From Aeoliella straminimaris (lineage in GTDB: Bacteria > Planctomycetota > Planctomycetia > Pirellulales > Lacipirellulaceae): 64,000 nt of DNA. The stretch spans positions 1-64,000 of the forward strand of contig NZ_JAMXLR010000051.1 in the NCBI RefSeq assembly GCF_024054565.1, read 5' to 3'. Shown one piece after another: positions 15,762 through 24,621 of the stretch. How positions within the stretch are numbered: position 1 is the first letter of the stretch; each line of letters opens with the position of its first letter. Below the pieces are notes generated by a model. That model ran no database searches, was not told where the DNA came from, and worked only from the letters and a program-made list of their open reading frames with translations. The position numbers and the translations under genes were made by a program.

Positions 15762-17507
15762 ATGTTCAAACGCATTCTCAAATGGTCAGCCATCGCCCTC
15801 GGGGTGTTCATGGTTTACTTCCTCTGGCAACTGTTTTGGCCGTCCGGTCCGATCGAGGTCTCAACGCAAACCACGGTCATCACCGAGCCGCTGGCCGACG
15901 ATGGGTTGCCAAATTACTCCAAATATTTGCTCGACCAGATGCGCGAGGGCGTCACGCCGGAGAACAACGGGGCGATTCCGCTGCTGCAAGCGATGTGGCC
16001 GGCGGAGCTCGAGGCCCAGGATCAACAACTGGTGTGCCGCGAGTTGGGCATGGAAGTGCTCACCACCGATGGGCTCCGCGATATCGAAGACAATCGAAAG
16101 CTGATCGACGACATGACGACCTGGTATCTCAAAAATCAGGTACCCGCCGACGAGCATCTTTCGGATCTCGATCACGACATCAAGTTTTTCGTGGAGAACG
16201 ACTACTTGCGGGCGCTGGGCATGCAACCGTGGCAAGCGGATGATGCCCCGCCGGTGGCCGATTGGGTGGAGGCCCATGCCCACGACTACGCCCTGCTCCA
16301 CGAAGCGATGGCGCGACCCGAGTTTTATCTGCCGGCCCCTGCCCTGCTGGCCAATCCCAAGGTCAATGTGATCGTCCTCGATATTCCGGAGCTGCATTAC
16401 CCGCGCCCTGCTGTTCGCAGTCTCGCGCTGCGGGCGAATCTGCGAATCGGCAGCGGCGACCTTGCCGGAGCCTGGCAGGACTGCCAAACGATGTACCGCC
16501 TGGCCGACCTCGAAACGCACTGCACGTTGGTCAGCAAGTTAGTCGCCTACGCTTGTGAAGGTCAGGCAAAGGAAACGCTACTGCAGCTCCTTCAGTCGCC
16601 CGACTTGACGCCCGAACTGGCCGCCGACATGCAGCAGTTCATTACAGCCCGCCAGCCTGGCAGCACCATGCGAGACGCGGTGGATTCGTTCGAACGGATC
16701 GGATTCGTCACGGGCATGCTCGAAATGTCCCACGCCCGCACGCCAGAGAATCCGAACGACTCGATCGCCGGCCAGTTTGGCATCCCCATAATCTCCGCCA
16801 TCGCCATCGACTGGAACGCGATCTTGGAAATTGGCAACCAGGAGTACGACCAGATAGTCGCCGCCTTGGACGAGCCGACCGCCACCCAGCAACAGGCGGC
16901 GCTCGATGCCTGGAGCAACTCGCTCACCAAGCGATCGAACGCCATCACTACTCCAGGCGGCATAGGGGGTACGGCCCTGAGCCGGTCGGCGCGTAGCAAG
17001 AACATTGCGTACGTCCTGTGCCAGTTGTTGCTGCCGAGCATCGAAGCTGCCCTGGGGGCCGAACGGCGCGTGCAAAGCCAGCGACTGCTAAGTCAAACGG
17101 CCATCGCCTTGGCCCGCTATCGGCTCGCGCATGGCGAATACCCCGAGCAACTCGGCGCCCTGGTGCCCGATTACCTGGCCGCGCCCCTGGTCGATCCGCA
17201 TGGCAACGCGCTCGCCTACCAGCGCACCTCCGACGGCTTCTTGCTGTACTCGCTCGGCGCCGATGGCAAGGACCAGGGAGGTTCCCACGAGATGTGGAAA
17301 ACCTACCAAGGGTACGAGATGGCCGATACCGAAGCCGCAGACCGCGCCCTCCGCAAGCGTCTGGGTCTGCCTGAGTACGAGCCTGAGTTCGAAGGCGACT
17401 ACGAGTTCCTTCGTCTCACCGAACCCGCCGACGACGTGGCTATCCGATTGCCGAAGTTAGAACTGCCACTGCCGGAGTTCGAACCGCCTGACGAGCCTGC
17501 ATTCTGA
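15762..17507 (+). CDS. Membrane-anchored GspG-like C-terminal domain protein, tandem copy 3
   Basis: Third tandem paralogue, 581 aa, 31 bases after copy 2. The anchor is WSAIALGVFMVYFLWQLFWP. PLADDGLPNYSKYLLDQMREGVT matches copy 2 almost residue for residue, so these two look like the younger duplicates. The centre differs more: it has TWYLKNQVPADEH where copies 1 and 2 have a WC motif. The GspG-like module is IALARYRLAHGEYPEQLGAL to GFLLYSLGADGKDQGGSHE. The C-terminus is DDVAIRLPKLELPLPEFE plus an eight-residue tail. The next gene, a P450, is convergent, which closes the cluster. Confidence 0.7.
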   Translation: MFKRILKWSAIALGVFMVYFLWQLFWPSGPIEVSTQTTVITEPLADDGLPNYSKYLLDQMREGVTPENNGAIPLLQAMWPAELEAQDQQLVCRELGMEVLTTDGLRDIEDNRKLIDDMTTWYLKNQVPADEHLSDLDHDIKFFVENDYLRALGMQPWQADDAPPVADWVEAHAHDYALLHEAMARPEFYLPAPALLANPKVNVIVLDIPELHYPRPAVRSLALRANLRIGSGDLAGAWQDCQTMYRLADLETHCTLVSKLVAYACEGQAKETLLQLLQSPDLTPELAADMQQFITARQPGSTMRDAVDSFERIGFVTGMLEMSHARTPENPNDSIAGQFGIPIISAIAIDWNAILEIGNQEYDQIVAALDEPTATQQQAALDAWSNSLTKRSNAITTPGGIGGTALSRSARSKNIAYVLCQLLLPSIEAALGAERRVQSQRLLSQTAIALARYRLAHGEYPEQLGALVPDYLAAPLVDPHGNALAYQRTSDGFLLYSLGADGKDQGGSHEMWKTYQGYEMADTEAADRALRKRLGLPEYEPEFEGDYEFLRLTEPADDVAIRLPKLELPLPEFEPPDEPAF

Positions 17508-17545
17508 GAATGGACTCAGACTAGGAAACGGGGCGACGATCGGCG

Positions 17546-18961
17546 CTACCGCGGTTGCCGCGGGCGAGTCGAAGCTTCAGCAGCGCCGGGCAGGTTGAGC
17601 AGCGTGGTGAGATTGCCCTGAATCGGGTGGCTGGAGAACTGGCCATCCGCTTCGTGCAGCTCGATGGGCACCGTAGCCACCGGCGACAGCATCGTACCGG
17701 TCACCTGCGCGTTGATCTCCGTACCGGCTGGCACATCAAGTCGGAAGCGTTCGAGGATTCTGGGGATGGCGTGGCGGAGGATCTCCATGGCGAGCGGGCC
17801 GCCGATGCACATCCGCGCGCCGGCGCCGAACGGCAGGTACTCGTAGGTCGATGGTTTGATGTCGAGCCAACGGTCGGGATTGAACGTTCGCGGATCTTCA
17901 TACAGCCCTGGCAGGCGGTGCGTGATGAGCGGCGTGAACACGATGGGCGTGCCGGGCAGACAGTCGTAGGGACCAACCTGCACCCGGCGACTGGTAACCC
18001 GCTGCGAGTACGACGACGCCGGCAGCACCCGCATGCTTTCCTTGATCACGCGGTCGATCAGCCCGGTTCGAGCCTCCTCGGGTCCCAGAGTCTCGGCCAA
18101 CAGGTTAGCGGCGATCTCGGGATGAAGCGACAGCAGCAGCAGCGTCCAGGTGAGCGAGTGGGCCGTGGTCATGTGGGCGGCGCCGAACAACACGCAGGCC
18201 TGCCCCACCAGTTCCTCATCGCTGAGCTTGCCGAGCTCGCCGTGCCCACGCACCAGCAACGACAGTACGTCGCAAGCGTCGGGCTGGTCGGCAATGGTCT
18301 CCCTGCGCCGGGCGATCATCGCGGTGACCGAGCGTTCGAGCTCTTCTGCTTGCTCGAGCAGTGGTTCGTAACCAGCGTCGAAGGCCGCATCGGGTACCAG
18401 CGCCCCCGCGCCGATATCGTGCATCCGCGACACCCAGTCGGCAATCTGCTCGCCCAACTCGCAAGCCTGCTGCTGGTCGTTCATGCCAAACAGCAAGGTG
18501 CTGGTCACGGTGAGCATGTACCGCGTCATTTCGTCGTTCAGATCGATCGTCGACCCTGGCTGCCAGGCATCGAGCCAACGGTCGGTGATCGACTCCACGG
18601 CCGGACGATAGCCGGCGATCGCCCGCAGGCTGAAGGCATCCTTCAGGATGCGTCGATTGCGGGCATGCTGTTCGCCGTTCATCCCCAACAACCCGCAAGT
18701 CAGCCGGCGCTGGCTGGAGCGCTTCGGCCCGCGAATGGGAAAGAACCGGCCCTGGTACGTGTCGGTATCGCGAAGTACCTGGAAGTTGAGTTCCGGATCG
18801 AACAACACTACGAGCCGCTGCCCGCCGTCTTCGATGGCCGCCACGGGCCCGAACTCCTCGTGCAAGGCGAATAGATTGCCGAGTACATCGTCGGCAAACT
18901 CAGCGAGGGGCAGGTGGGAGACCGCCGGCAAGCCGTCGGCGTGTTGGTCTGGCGAAAGCAT
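17546..18961 (-). CDS. Cytochrome P450
   Basis: Heme-thiolate monooxygenase of 471 aa, predicted soluble. The heme-binding loop FGAGARMCIGGPLA carries the Cys ligand near residue 400. The K-helix ExxR is KESMR, and the meander Pro-Arg region is FNPDRW. The I-helix reads FGAAHMTTAHS, so the usual acid of (A/G)GxxT is replaced by His-Met although the Thr pair is kept. I chose MLSPDQ (18961) because the 22 residues before it are arginine-rich and unlike a P450 start. No redox partner (ferredoxin or reductase) is adjacent, so substrate and electron donor are unknown. Confidence 0.88.
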   Translation of the reverse strand: MLSPDQHADGLPAVSHLPLAEFADDVLGNLFALHEEFGPVAAIEDGGQRLVVLFDPELNFQVLRDTDTYQGRFFPIRGPKRSSQRRLTCGLLGMNGEQHARNRRILKDAFSLRAIAGYRPAVESITDRWLDAWQPGSTIDLNDEMTRYMLTVTSTLLFGMNDQQQACELGEQIADWVSRMHDIGAGALVPDAAFDAGYEPLLEQAEELERSVTAMIARRRETIADQPDACDVLSLLVRGHGELGKLSDEELVGQACVLFGAAHMTTAHSLTWTLLLLSLHPEIAANLLAETLGPEEARTGLIDRVIKESMRVLPASSYSQRVTSRRVQVGPYDCLPGTPIVFTPLITHRLPGLYEDPRTFNPDRWLDIKPSTYEYLPFGAGARMCIGGPLAMEILRHAIPRILERFRLDVPAGTEINAQVTGTMLSPVATVPIELHEADGQFSSHPIQGNLTTLLNLPGAAEASTRPRQPR

Positions 18962-19425
18962 GGTCAAATATCTAAGGCAAACGGTCGACGAAATCCGACA
19001 TCGGAGGGGGGCCGGGTGGCCAAGCAACTAGGGTGGGGTGGGAAGAGTACCACGGAAGGCACTCGCTCTAAAGGGGCCCGAATCCTTTATCTTACCTATG
19101 CAACCTACACTATATCACCCACAGTAAGAAAAACCGTGTAAGTTATTTAGGGTTTGTCTGGTTCGATAGTGACCACCGGCAGCGGCCGCCAAACCATGAC
19201 CTACAAGGACAGTATCGGGCGCAGCGACCAAGGATGGGACAACCCGCAAGGTAGGTGCCGAGCTCGACAGGCCGCCGCTACCAGCTGGAGCATGAAAACA
19301 GGCAGTGTTTCGCTCGCCAGTGGGTCGCTCGACACTTATGTAAGGCAGACTATGATAGAGGACTTCGAATTGGTCGCGGTCACGGCATTGCAGGCTTACT
19401 TTAGATTCAGGGGAGACCCCTCACG
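18962..19425. other. Intergenic region upstream of the P450 and UDP-glucose dehydrogenase
   Basis: This 464-base divergent spacer has no supportable gene. A relatively AT-rich patch (about 19079-19155) could hold promoters. A perfect short hairpin sits directly before the dehydrogenase start. Small open frames here lack coding character. Confidence 0.55.
19409..19421 (+). promoter_or_regulatory. Hairpin overlapping the Shine-Dalgarno of UDP-glucose dehydrogenase
   Basis: AGGGG-AGA-CCCCT forms a perfect five-base-pair stem with a three-base loop, four bases before the ATG at 19426. Its left arm and loop contain the only purine-rich ribosome-binding candidate (AGGGGAG), so folding would hide it. 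Confidence 0.4.
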
Positions 19426-20736
19426 ATGAAAATCGCCGTCATCGGTACTGGATACGTCGGTTTGGTTACGGGCACCTGCTTTGCCGACAGTGGCAACAAT
19501 GTCACTTGTATCGACATTAACGAAAAGAAGATCGAGGGCCTGAAACAGGGCGAAATACCGATCTACGAACCTGGACTGGCCGAGCTGGTCGAACACAATG
19601 CCGAAGCGGGACGCCTGGTGTTTACCACCAACACCGCCGAAGGGGTTAAGGATGCCGATGTGGTTTACCTGGCCGTCGGCACCCCCCAAGGCGACGATGG
19701 CTCGGCCGATCTGTCGGCCATGTGGAGCGTCGTGAAGGCAATCGCGCCGCACATCCGCGAAGACGCCGTTGTCGTCACCAAGAGCACCGTGCCGGTCGGC
19801 ACCAACGCCAAGATCTTCGGCATGCTCAAGGAGCTGACTGGTCGCGAATGCGACGTGGCGAGCAATCCCGAGTTCCTGAAGGAAGGGGCCGCGATCGAGG
19901 ACTTCATGAAGCCCGACCGTGTGGTGGTGGGCGTACGACGCCCGGAAGTGGCCGACGTGCTGCAGCAGCTTTACCAGCCGTTCCTGCGGACCGAGAAGCC
20001 CTTCATCAGCATGTCGCCCGAAAGCGCGGAGATGACCAAGTACGTGGCCAACGCCCTGTTGGCCACGAAGATCAGCTTCATCAACGAGATGGCTAATCTG
20101 TGCGAAAAGATGGGGGGCGACATCAACGATGTCCGCCGCGGCATCGGCCACGACAGCCGCATCGGCTTCGCCTTTCTGTTCCCTGGCGTGGGCTACGGCG
20201 GCAGCTGTTTCCCGAAGGACGTTCGGGCCCTCACGGCCATGAGCGCCGATCACGGTTGCGAGCCCACCATGCTGAGGGCCGTGGACGAAGTGAACGAACG
20301 GCAAAAGTCGGTGTTCAACGACAAGCTGGAAGAACACTTCGGTGGCAACCTGAAGGGCAAGACCATCGGCATCTGGGGGCTGGCCTTCAAGCCTCGCACG
20401 GACGACATTCGCGAAGCACCGGCCCTGGTGCTCATCAACTGGCTGCTTGAAAAGGGCGCCACGGTTAAGGCACACGACCCCGAAGCGATAGAGAACGTGG
20501 AGGCCGAACTGGGCGACAAGATCACCTACTGCGACCGCCGGATGGAGGCGATCGAAGGCGTCGACGCCCTGGTGATCATGACCGACTGGAAAGACTATCA
20601 CTCGCCCGACTTCGCCGAAATGTACCAGTTGATGAAGTCGCCCGTGGTGTTCGATGGCCGCAACCTGTACGAGCCGGAGCGCATGAAGCGCCGTGGCTAC
20701 AAGTACTACAGCATCGGCCGCCCGATGGTGCAGTAA
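19426..20736 (+). CDS. ugd: UDP-glucose 6-dehydrogenase
   Basis: NAD-dependent enzyme of 436 aa that oxidises UDP-glucose twice to UDP-glucuronate, a precursor of acidic polysaccharides. The N-terminal Rossmann motif is [20 protein letters not shown]. Typical segments include [30 protein letters not shown] and [15 protein letters not shown] (near 147). The catalytic Cys is in [12 protein letters not shown] near residue 264. The C-terminal NAD/UDP domain contains [19 protein letters not shown]. All key residues are present and the length is normal. It stands alone between the P450 and the exported-protein island. Confidence 0.95.
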   Translation: MKIAVIGTGYVGLVTGTCFADSGNNVTCIDINEKKIEGLKQGEIPIYEPGLAELVEHNAEAGRLVFTTNTAEGVKDADVVYLAVGTPQGDDGSADLSAMWSVVKAIAPHIREDAVVVTKSTVPVGTNAKIFGMLKELTGRECDVASNPEFLKEGAAIEDFMKPDRVVVGVRRPEVADVLQQLYQPFLRTEKPFISMSPESAEMTKYVANALLATKISFINEMANLCEKMGGDINDVRRGIGHDSRIGFAFLFPGVGYGGSCFPKDVRALTAMSADHGCEPTMLRAVDEVNERQKSVFNDKLEEHFGGNLKGKTIGIWGLAFKPRTDDIREAPALVLINWLLEKGATVKAHDPEAIENVEAELGDKITYCDRRMEAIEGVDALVIMTDWKDYHSPDFAEMYQLMKSPVVFDGRNLYEPERMKRRGYKYYSIGRPMVQ

Positions 20737-20796
20737 GCGGGGCCAGCCTTACGACTGCGGCGGCGTGTTGCCTGCGGCCACCCGAATGCTGTTTGC

Positions 20797-20825
20797 TTGA
20801 CGGTTTCGACCCCTACAAATAGACT
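20797..20825 (+). promoter_or_regulatory. Candidate sigma-70-type promoter for the aspartic protease-like gene
   Basis: TTGACG at 20797-20802 and TAGACT at 20820-20825 are separated by exactly 17 bases. They lie about 160 bases upstream of the ATG at 20984. Both hexamers match the consensus in four or five positions. Confidence 0.35.
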
Positions 20826-20983
20826 CAACGGGTAGACGCTGCGCGCTGCCCCACGGGTGTTGCGCCGCGTCGGCAAGCTTGCCCTAATCGTGGAGCGGAA
20901 GCCGTGATGGTGCTGCCCGCTCGTCTAGGGGTGTCCGCCGGCAGCAAGGTTCGCGCCGTGGCTCCTCGTCGGAACGGAAGATA

Positions 20984-23212
20984 ATGAAGACGTATTTCGC
21001 CAGAGGCATTCACCCTCGATGTGCGCGCACGCTGCGCGAACTCGGCCTGCTCAGTTTAGTCGCGCTCGGAGCCGCTGTAGCCGCATCAGAATGTAGCGCC
21101 ACCGGCATTCCGGTCGATGGATTTCTCCCCCAGGTCGGCATCACGCTCACCGGCGAATACACCGACGATCTCGAGTTCTTTCCTATTCCCAGCTCGCAGC
21201 CTGGGGGCAACTTTCTCGGTAACAGCCAAGGCTACTACGACGTCGCCCTGCTCGATACCGGTGCGGCCATCTCGCTGATTACCTCGGAGACGGACGCCGC
21301 ATTCAACATCGATGGCCCTTATCCTGGCGATGGGAACGGTGAGGGCTATCGCGGCACCGAAGTCATTACGATTGGTGGCGCCTCGGGCTTTCTGGACGCC
21401 AGCATTGGCGATCCGCTCGGGCTGTACGCCGGTGGGCTGCAAGATCGCACGGCAAGCGGCGCGACGCTGCAGATGAACAATTCCGCCATGGCGGGCCAAA
21501 CCCACACATCCCTCGTCACGGTGCCACCGGAGTCCGACCTGCCAAACGTGTTGGGACTATCATTTGCCAGTCAGTATACTACTCGCATCCGCAATAGCAT
21601 GCCGCAGATCTTCGAGGTCAACGGCAAGACCGTACGCTCGCCGGCCGTTGATTTCCACCCCCTGGGCAGCCAAGGACTGGGCATCAATCGCAAAGCGCAA
21701 CTCAACCTGCTGGGAGATAGCCCTTCCACGCCGCTGCTGTTTCCGAACCTGGGCAACTTCGACCTCGACCACCCCTCGGAGAATCCCTCTCAGCCCACGG
21801 TGGTGCAAGGTGGTCACTTCCTGAATGCAACGTTCAACAACAACGGGGCGTCGCTCAGCTCGCAGTTTTTCCTCGACACCGGTGCCAGCGTTACCGTACT
21901 CTCGCAGTTCAAAGCCCTGGAGATGGGCTTTGACGTCACCCTCGACGATCCAGAATTCACCATCTCGATTGTCGGCTCCGGCGGCACTCTGGAAGATGTA
22001 CCAGGCTTCTTCATCGATCAACTGACCATCCCGGCGCTGGGTGGCAGTTTCACGGCGACCAACGTGCCAGTGATCGTGCTCGACGTAACCAACGTGTCGA
22101 ACCCCGGCAACATCGTCGATGGCATCATCGGCATGAATGTCTTCCAAGGCCGCGACATCGTGATCGACCCCAATCCATCCTTGGGTGGCGGTGGTCCCAG
22201 TCCGGGCCTCTACATTAGCGATCCGGTGACCACCGATGCCAATTGGACCAGTACGGCCGCCACCGACTCCTGGGCGACCGCAGGTTCCTGGAGTACGACC
22301 TCGGTTCCCGACTTGCTGGCCATCGCCAACGTGCGGCACGTCTCGGGAGGTAACCAACAGGCCACTGTCGGTGTCGATGCCTCGGCGTTCGAGGTAAACG
22401 TATCGGGCGGCACGTCCGGCGAGCAGATGAAGCTGCACGTAGATAGCGGTGTGACCCTCACCACCTACTCTGGTGTAAACATCGAAGCCAACGGCGTGTT
22501 GGAACTCGACGGCGCCACCGTGGATGCTCAGTTCGTAGAGCTTCGCGACGGAGGAACACTCACCGGCACTGGCATGATCCGTACCGGCAGCGGAGGCATT
22601 GCTGGCCAGGTGGAGAACGTCCGCGGTACCGTGGCTCCCGGATTCGATGTGCCGGGCAGCGAGATTGGTTCGCTACAGATCGAGGGTCGCCTTGCAGTGG
22701 CCGACGGCAGCACCATGATGTTCGACCTTGGCGGCCTGGCCGCCGGCACGGAGTACGACCAGATTGTCGTCGACGGCACCGCTTCTCTTGGCGGCACGTT
22801 GGAGATCTCGCTTACCGATCTTGGCGGCGGTAGCTTCACGCCGACTCCTGGCGATACCTTCACGCTGATCTCAGCGACCGAGGGCATGGCGGGACAATTC
22901 GAGTCGCTGCTGTTCCCGACGGGATATGGTTTCGAAGTGCTCTACCAATCCAACAGCCTGGAACTCGTGGCAGGACTCGGCGGCGATTTCAATAGCGATG
23001 GCTCCGTCGATCTGGCCGACTACGTCGTTTGGCGAAACAATCTGGGCAGCATTTACGACGCCAGCCACTACGCGCTCTGGAAGAGCAACTTTGGTGAGTC
23101 GTTGGCGGGTGCGTCATCCTCGGGATCGGCCAACGTGCCAGAGCCGGGGGCCTGGAAGCTGATCCTGCTATCGCTGGGGCTGTTCGCCTTGGCTCGGACT
23201 AGGCGCCGCTAG
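20984..23212 (+). CDS. Exported two-DTG aspartic protease-like protein with dockerin and PEP-CTERM
   Basis: Secreted protein of 742 aa. After a signal peptide (hydrophobic core near 20-34) there are two aspartic-protease active-site motifs, DTGAAISLIT at 91-100 and DTGASVTVLS at 298-307. This suggests a two-lobed pepsin-like fold in one chain. Residues about 400-650 are a beta-strand repeat region of autotransporter-passenger type (GVLELDGATVDAQFVEL, GMIRTGSGGIAGQVENV). A dockerin-like module follows (GDFNSDGSVDLADYVVWRNNLG near 665), with a canonical first calcium loop and a degenerate second one. The PEP-CTERM tail is VPEPGAWK, a hydrophobic stretch and RTRRR. A purine-rich site precedes the ATG. 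Confidence 0.78.
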   Translation: MKTYFARGIHPRCARTLRELGLLSLVALGAAVAASECSATGIPVDGFLPQVGITLTGEYTDDLEFFPIPSSQPGGNFLGNSQGYYDVALLDTGAAISLITSETDAAFNIDGPYPGDGNGEGYRGTEVITIGGASGFLDASIGDPLGLYAGGLQDRTASGATLQMNNSAMAGQTHTSLVTVPPESDLPNVLGLSFASQYTTRIRNSMPQIFEVNGKTVRSPAVDFHPLGSQGLGINRKAQLNLLGDSPSTPLLFPNLGNFDLDHPSENPSQPTVVQGGHFLNATFNNNGASLSSQFFLDTGASVTVLSQFKALEMGFDVTLDDPEFTISIVGSGGTLEDVPGFFIDQLTIPALGGSFTATNVPVIVLDVTNVSNPGNIVDGIIGMNVFQGRDIVIDPNPSLGGGGPSPGLYISDPVTTDANWTSTAATDSWATAGSWSTTSVPDLLAIANVRHVSGGNQQATVGVDASAFEVNVSGGTSGEQMKLHVDSGVTLTTYSGVNIEANGVLELDGATVDAQFVELRDGGTLTGTGMIRTGSGGIAGQVENVRGTVAPGFDVPGSEIGSLQIEGRLAVADGSTMMFDLGGLAAGTEYDQIVVDGTASLGGTLEISLTDLGGGSFTPTPGDTFTLISATEGMAGQFESLLFPTGYGFEVLYQSNSLELVAGLGGDFNSDGSVDLADYVVWRNNLGSIYDASHYALWKSNFGESLAGASSSGSANVPEPGAWKLILLSLGLFALARTRRR

Positions 23213-23288
23213 CAGCTGGTTCTCGCTCGCGACTCTTCGTGTAGAATGGTAGCTGGCGGTTCCCCCACTCCTGGACGAGCTACAAATC

Positions 23289-24491
23289 ATGCGATCTCGG
23301 GTTCTGCTCTTCGCACTCAGTCTCGCATTCGCGACAACCGCTCAAGCGGTCGAAATCGTGTTGAAATACGATTACGACACGCAGAACTTCTTTAACACGG
23401 GCTCCAGCAACGGACAAAAGGCGCGGGCCACGCTCGAAGCGGCGGCCGACTTCTACTCCGAGATACTCACCGACACGCTGGATCGTATCGAAACGCCCGA
23501 TCCGTTCTACAGTCAGGCCTTCAATGGCGTCGCGACCTGGGAGTGGCAAGCAGGATTCACGCATCCTGGCACAGGTGGATCTGTCACGCTGTATGACCTA
23601 ACCATTCCCCAAAACGAATTCTGGATCTACGTGGGGGCACGCTCTCTCAGCGGATCCACCCTCGGCTATGGAGGCACCAGCTCGCCCGGCTATAGCTACG
23701 GCGGCGATGGAGGTTTCTCCAGTTCCGAAATCAGCCAGATCAACAGCATTTCGGATGATTTTGTCGACGCGGTCACCACGCGGGGCGAGCTATCCGGCTA
23801 CGTAAGCTGGGGTGGTTCGCTGACATTCGACAACGACACTTCGACCACCTGGAACTACGACTACTCCGTCAATCCAACATCGAATCAAAACGATCTGTAC
23901 TCCGTGGCGATACACGAAATGGGCCACGTGTTGGGGCTCGGCACTTCGAGCCAGTGGACCGGATTGGTCGACGTGAGCAACAACGTTTTTACTGGCTCCA
24001 ATTCCATCGCCTCCTACGGCACCTATCCACCCGCAACCACGGGGCACTGGGCCGATGGAACCATGAGTGTCCGCTACGGAACCAACGTGGCCCAGGAAAC
24101 GGCACTCGACCCCACGCTTCGAAGAGGCGACCGCAAGCACCTCACCGATCTGGACGCCGCGGCGCTGAAGGACATTGGCTGGAGCGTCACTCCGCCCGAC
24201 TTGAGCCAGCCGGGCGACTTCAATGGAGACGGGCAGGTCGACATTGCCGACTACGTCGTGTGGCGCAACAACCTGGGTAGCAGCAACGAGTTGGCCATTC
24301 ATAACAACGGCAACGGCGGCGGTATCACCGCGGCTGATTACACCATCTGGAAAAACAACTTTGGACAGTCACAAGGCGCCTTTAGCGGCCTGGCCGGTCC
24401 AACGTCCGTCCCCGAGCCCACCGCACTGTCCATCGCGGTAGTGTGTTTCGGGGGGCTGTGCCTTGGCCGTGCTCGTCAGGGAAAACATTGA
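23289..24491 (+). CDS. Exported matrixin-like metalloprotease with dockerin and PEP-CTERM
   Basis: Secreted metzincin-like protein of 400 aa. A signal peptide (MRSRVLLFALSLAFATTAQA) precedes a catalytic domain with the extended zinc motif HEMGHVLGLGTSSQW (near 203). This is HExxHxxGxxxxxxW, close to matrixins except that the third zinc-ligand position is Ser/Gln rather than His/Asp. A downstream Met-containing segment (TMSVRYG) may be the Met-turn. DAAALKDIGWSV closes the domain, as in other planctomycete NF038122-like metalloproteases. A dockerin-like pair (GDFNGDGQVDIADYVVWRNNLG and ITAADYTIWKNNFG) and a VPEP tail ending RARQGKH follow. The ATG lies 76 bases after the upstream gene. Confidence 0.78.
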   Translation: MRSRVLLFALSLAFATTAQAVEIVLKYDYDTQNFFNTGSSNGQKARATLEAAADFYSEILTDTLDRIETPDPFYSQAFNGVATWEWQAGFTHPGTGGSVTLYDLTIPQNEFWIYVGARSLSGSTLGYGGTSSPGYSYGGDGGFSSSEISQINSISDDFVDAVTTRGELSGYVSWGGSLTFDNDTSTTWNYDYSVNPTSNQNDLYSVAIHEMGHVLGLGTSSQWTGLVDVSNNVFTGSNSIASYGTYPPATTGHWADGTMSVRYGTNVAQETALDPTLRRGDRKHLTDLDAAALKDIGWSVTPPDLSQPGDFNGDGQVDIADYVVWRNNLGSSNELAIHNNGNGGGITAADYTIWKNNFGQSQGAFSGLAGPTSVPEPTALSIAVVCFGGLCLGRARQGKH

Positions 24492-24506
24492 AAAACATTG
24501 TTTTTC
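24490..24506. repeat. AT-rich inverted repeat after the metalloprotease gene
   Basis: GAAAAAC-ATT-GTTTTTC is a perfect seven-base inverted repeat that overlaps the last bases of the metalloprotease gene. It also extends a short direct repeat of AAAACATTG. It could act as a weak terminator, but the stem is AT-rich. Confidence 0.4.
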
Positions 24507-24621
24507 TTGCCTCCCGTCGCCTGGGCGCTTAGTCTAGAGGCTCGAAATTGGCTCGCCTGGTCCCTGCATAGGGTTGCCTCTGGCCAGCGAGCCCGGCCTT
24601 GTCGACTGGGAGCTTCGGGGA

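Noticed and set aside
18962-19425. Small genes such as the 75- and 91-codon frames before ugd
   Set aside because: They lack ribosome-binding sites and plausible composition and overlap the expected promoter region.
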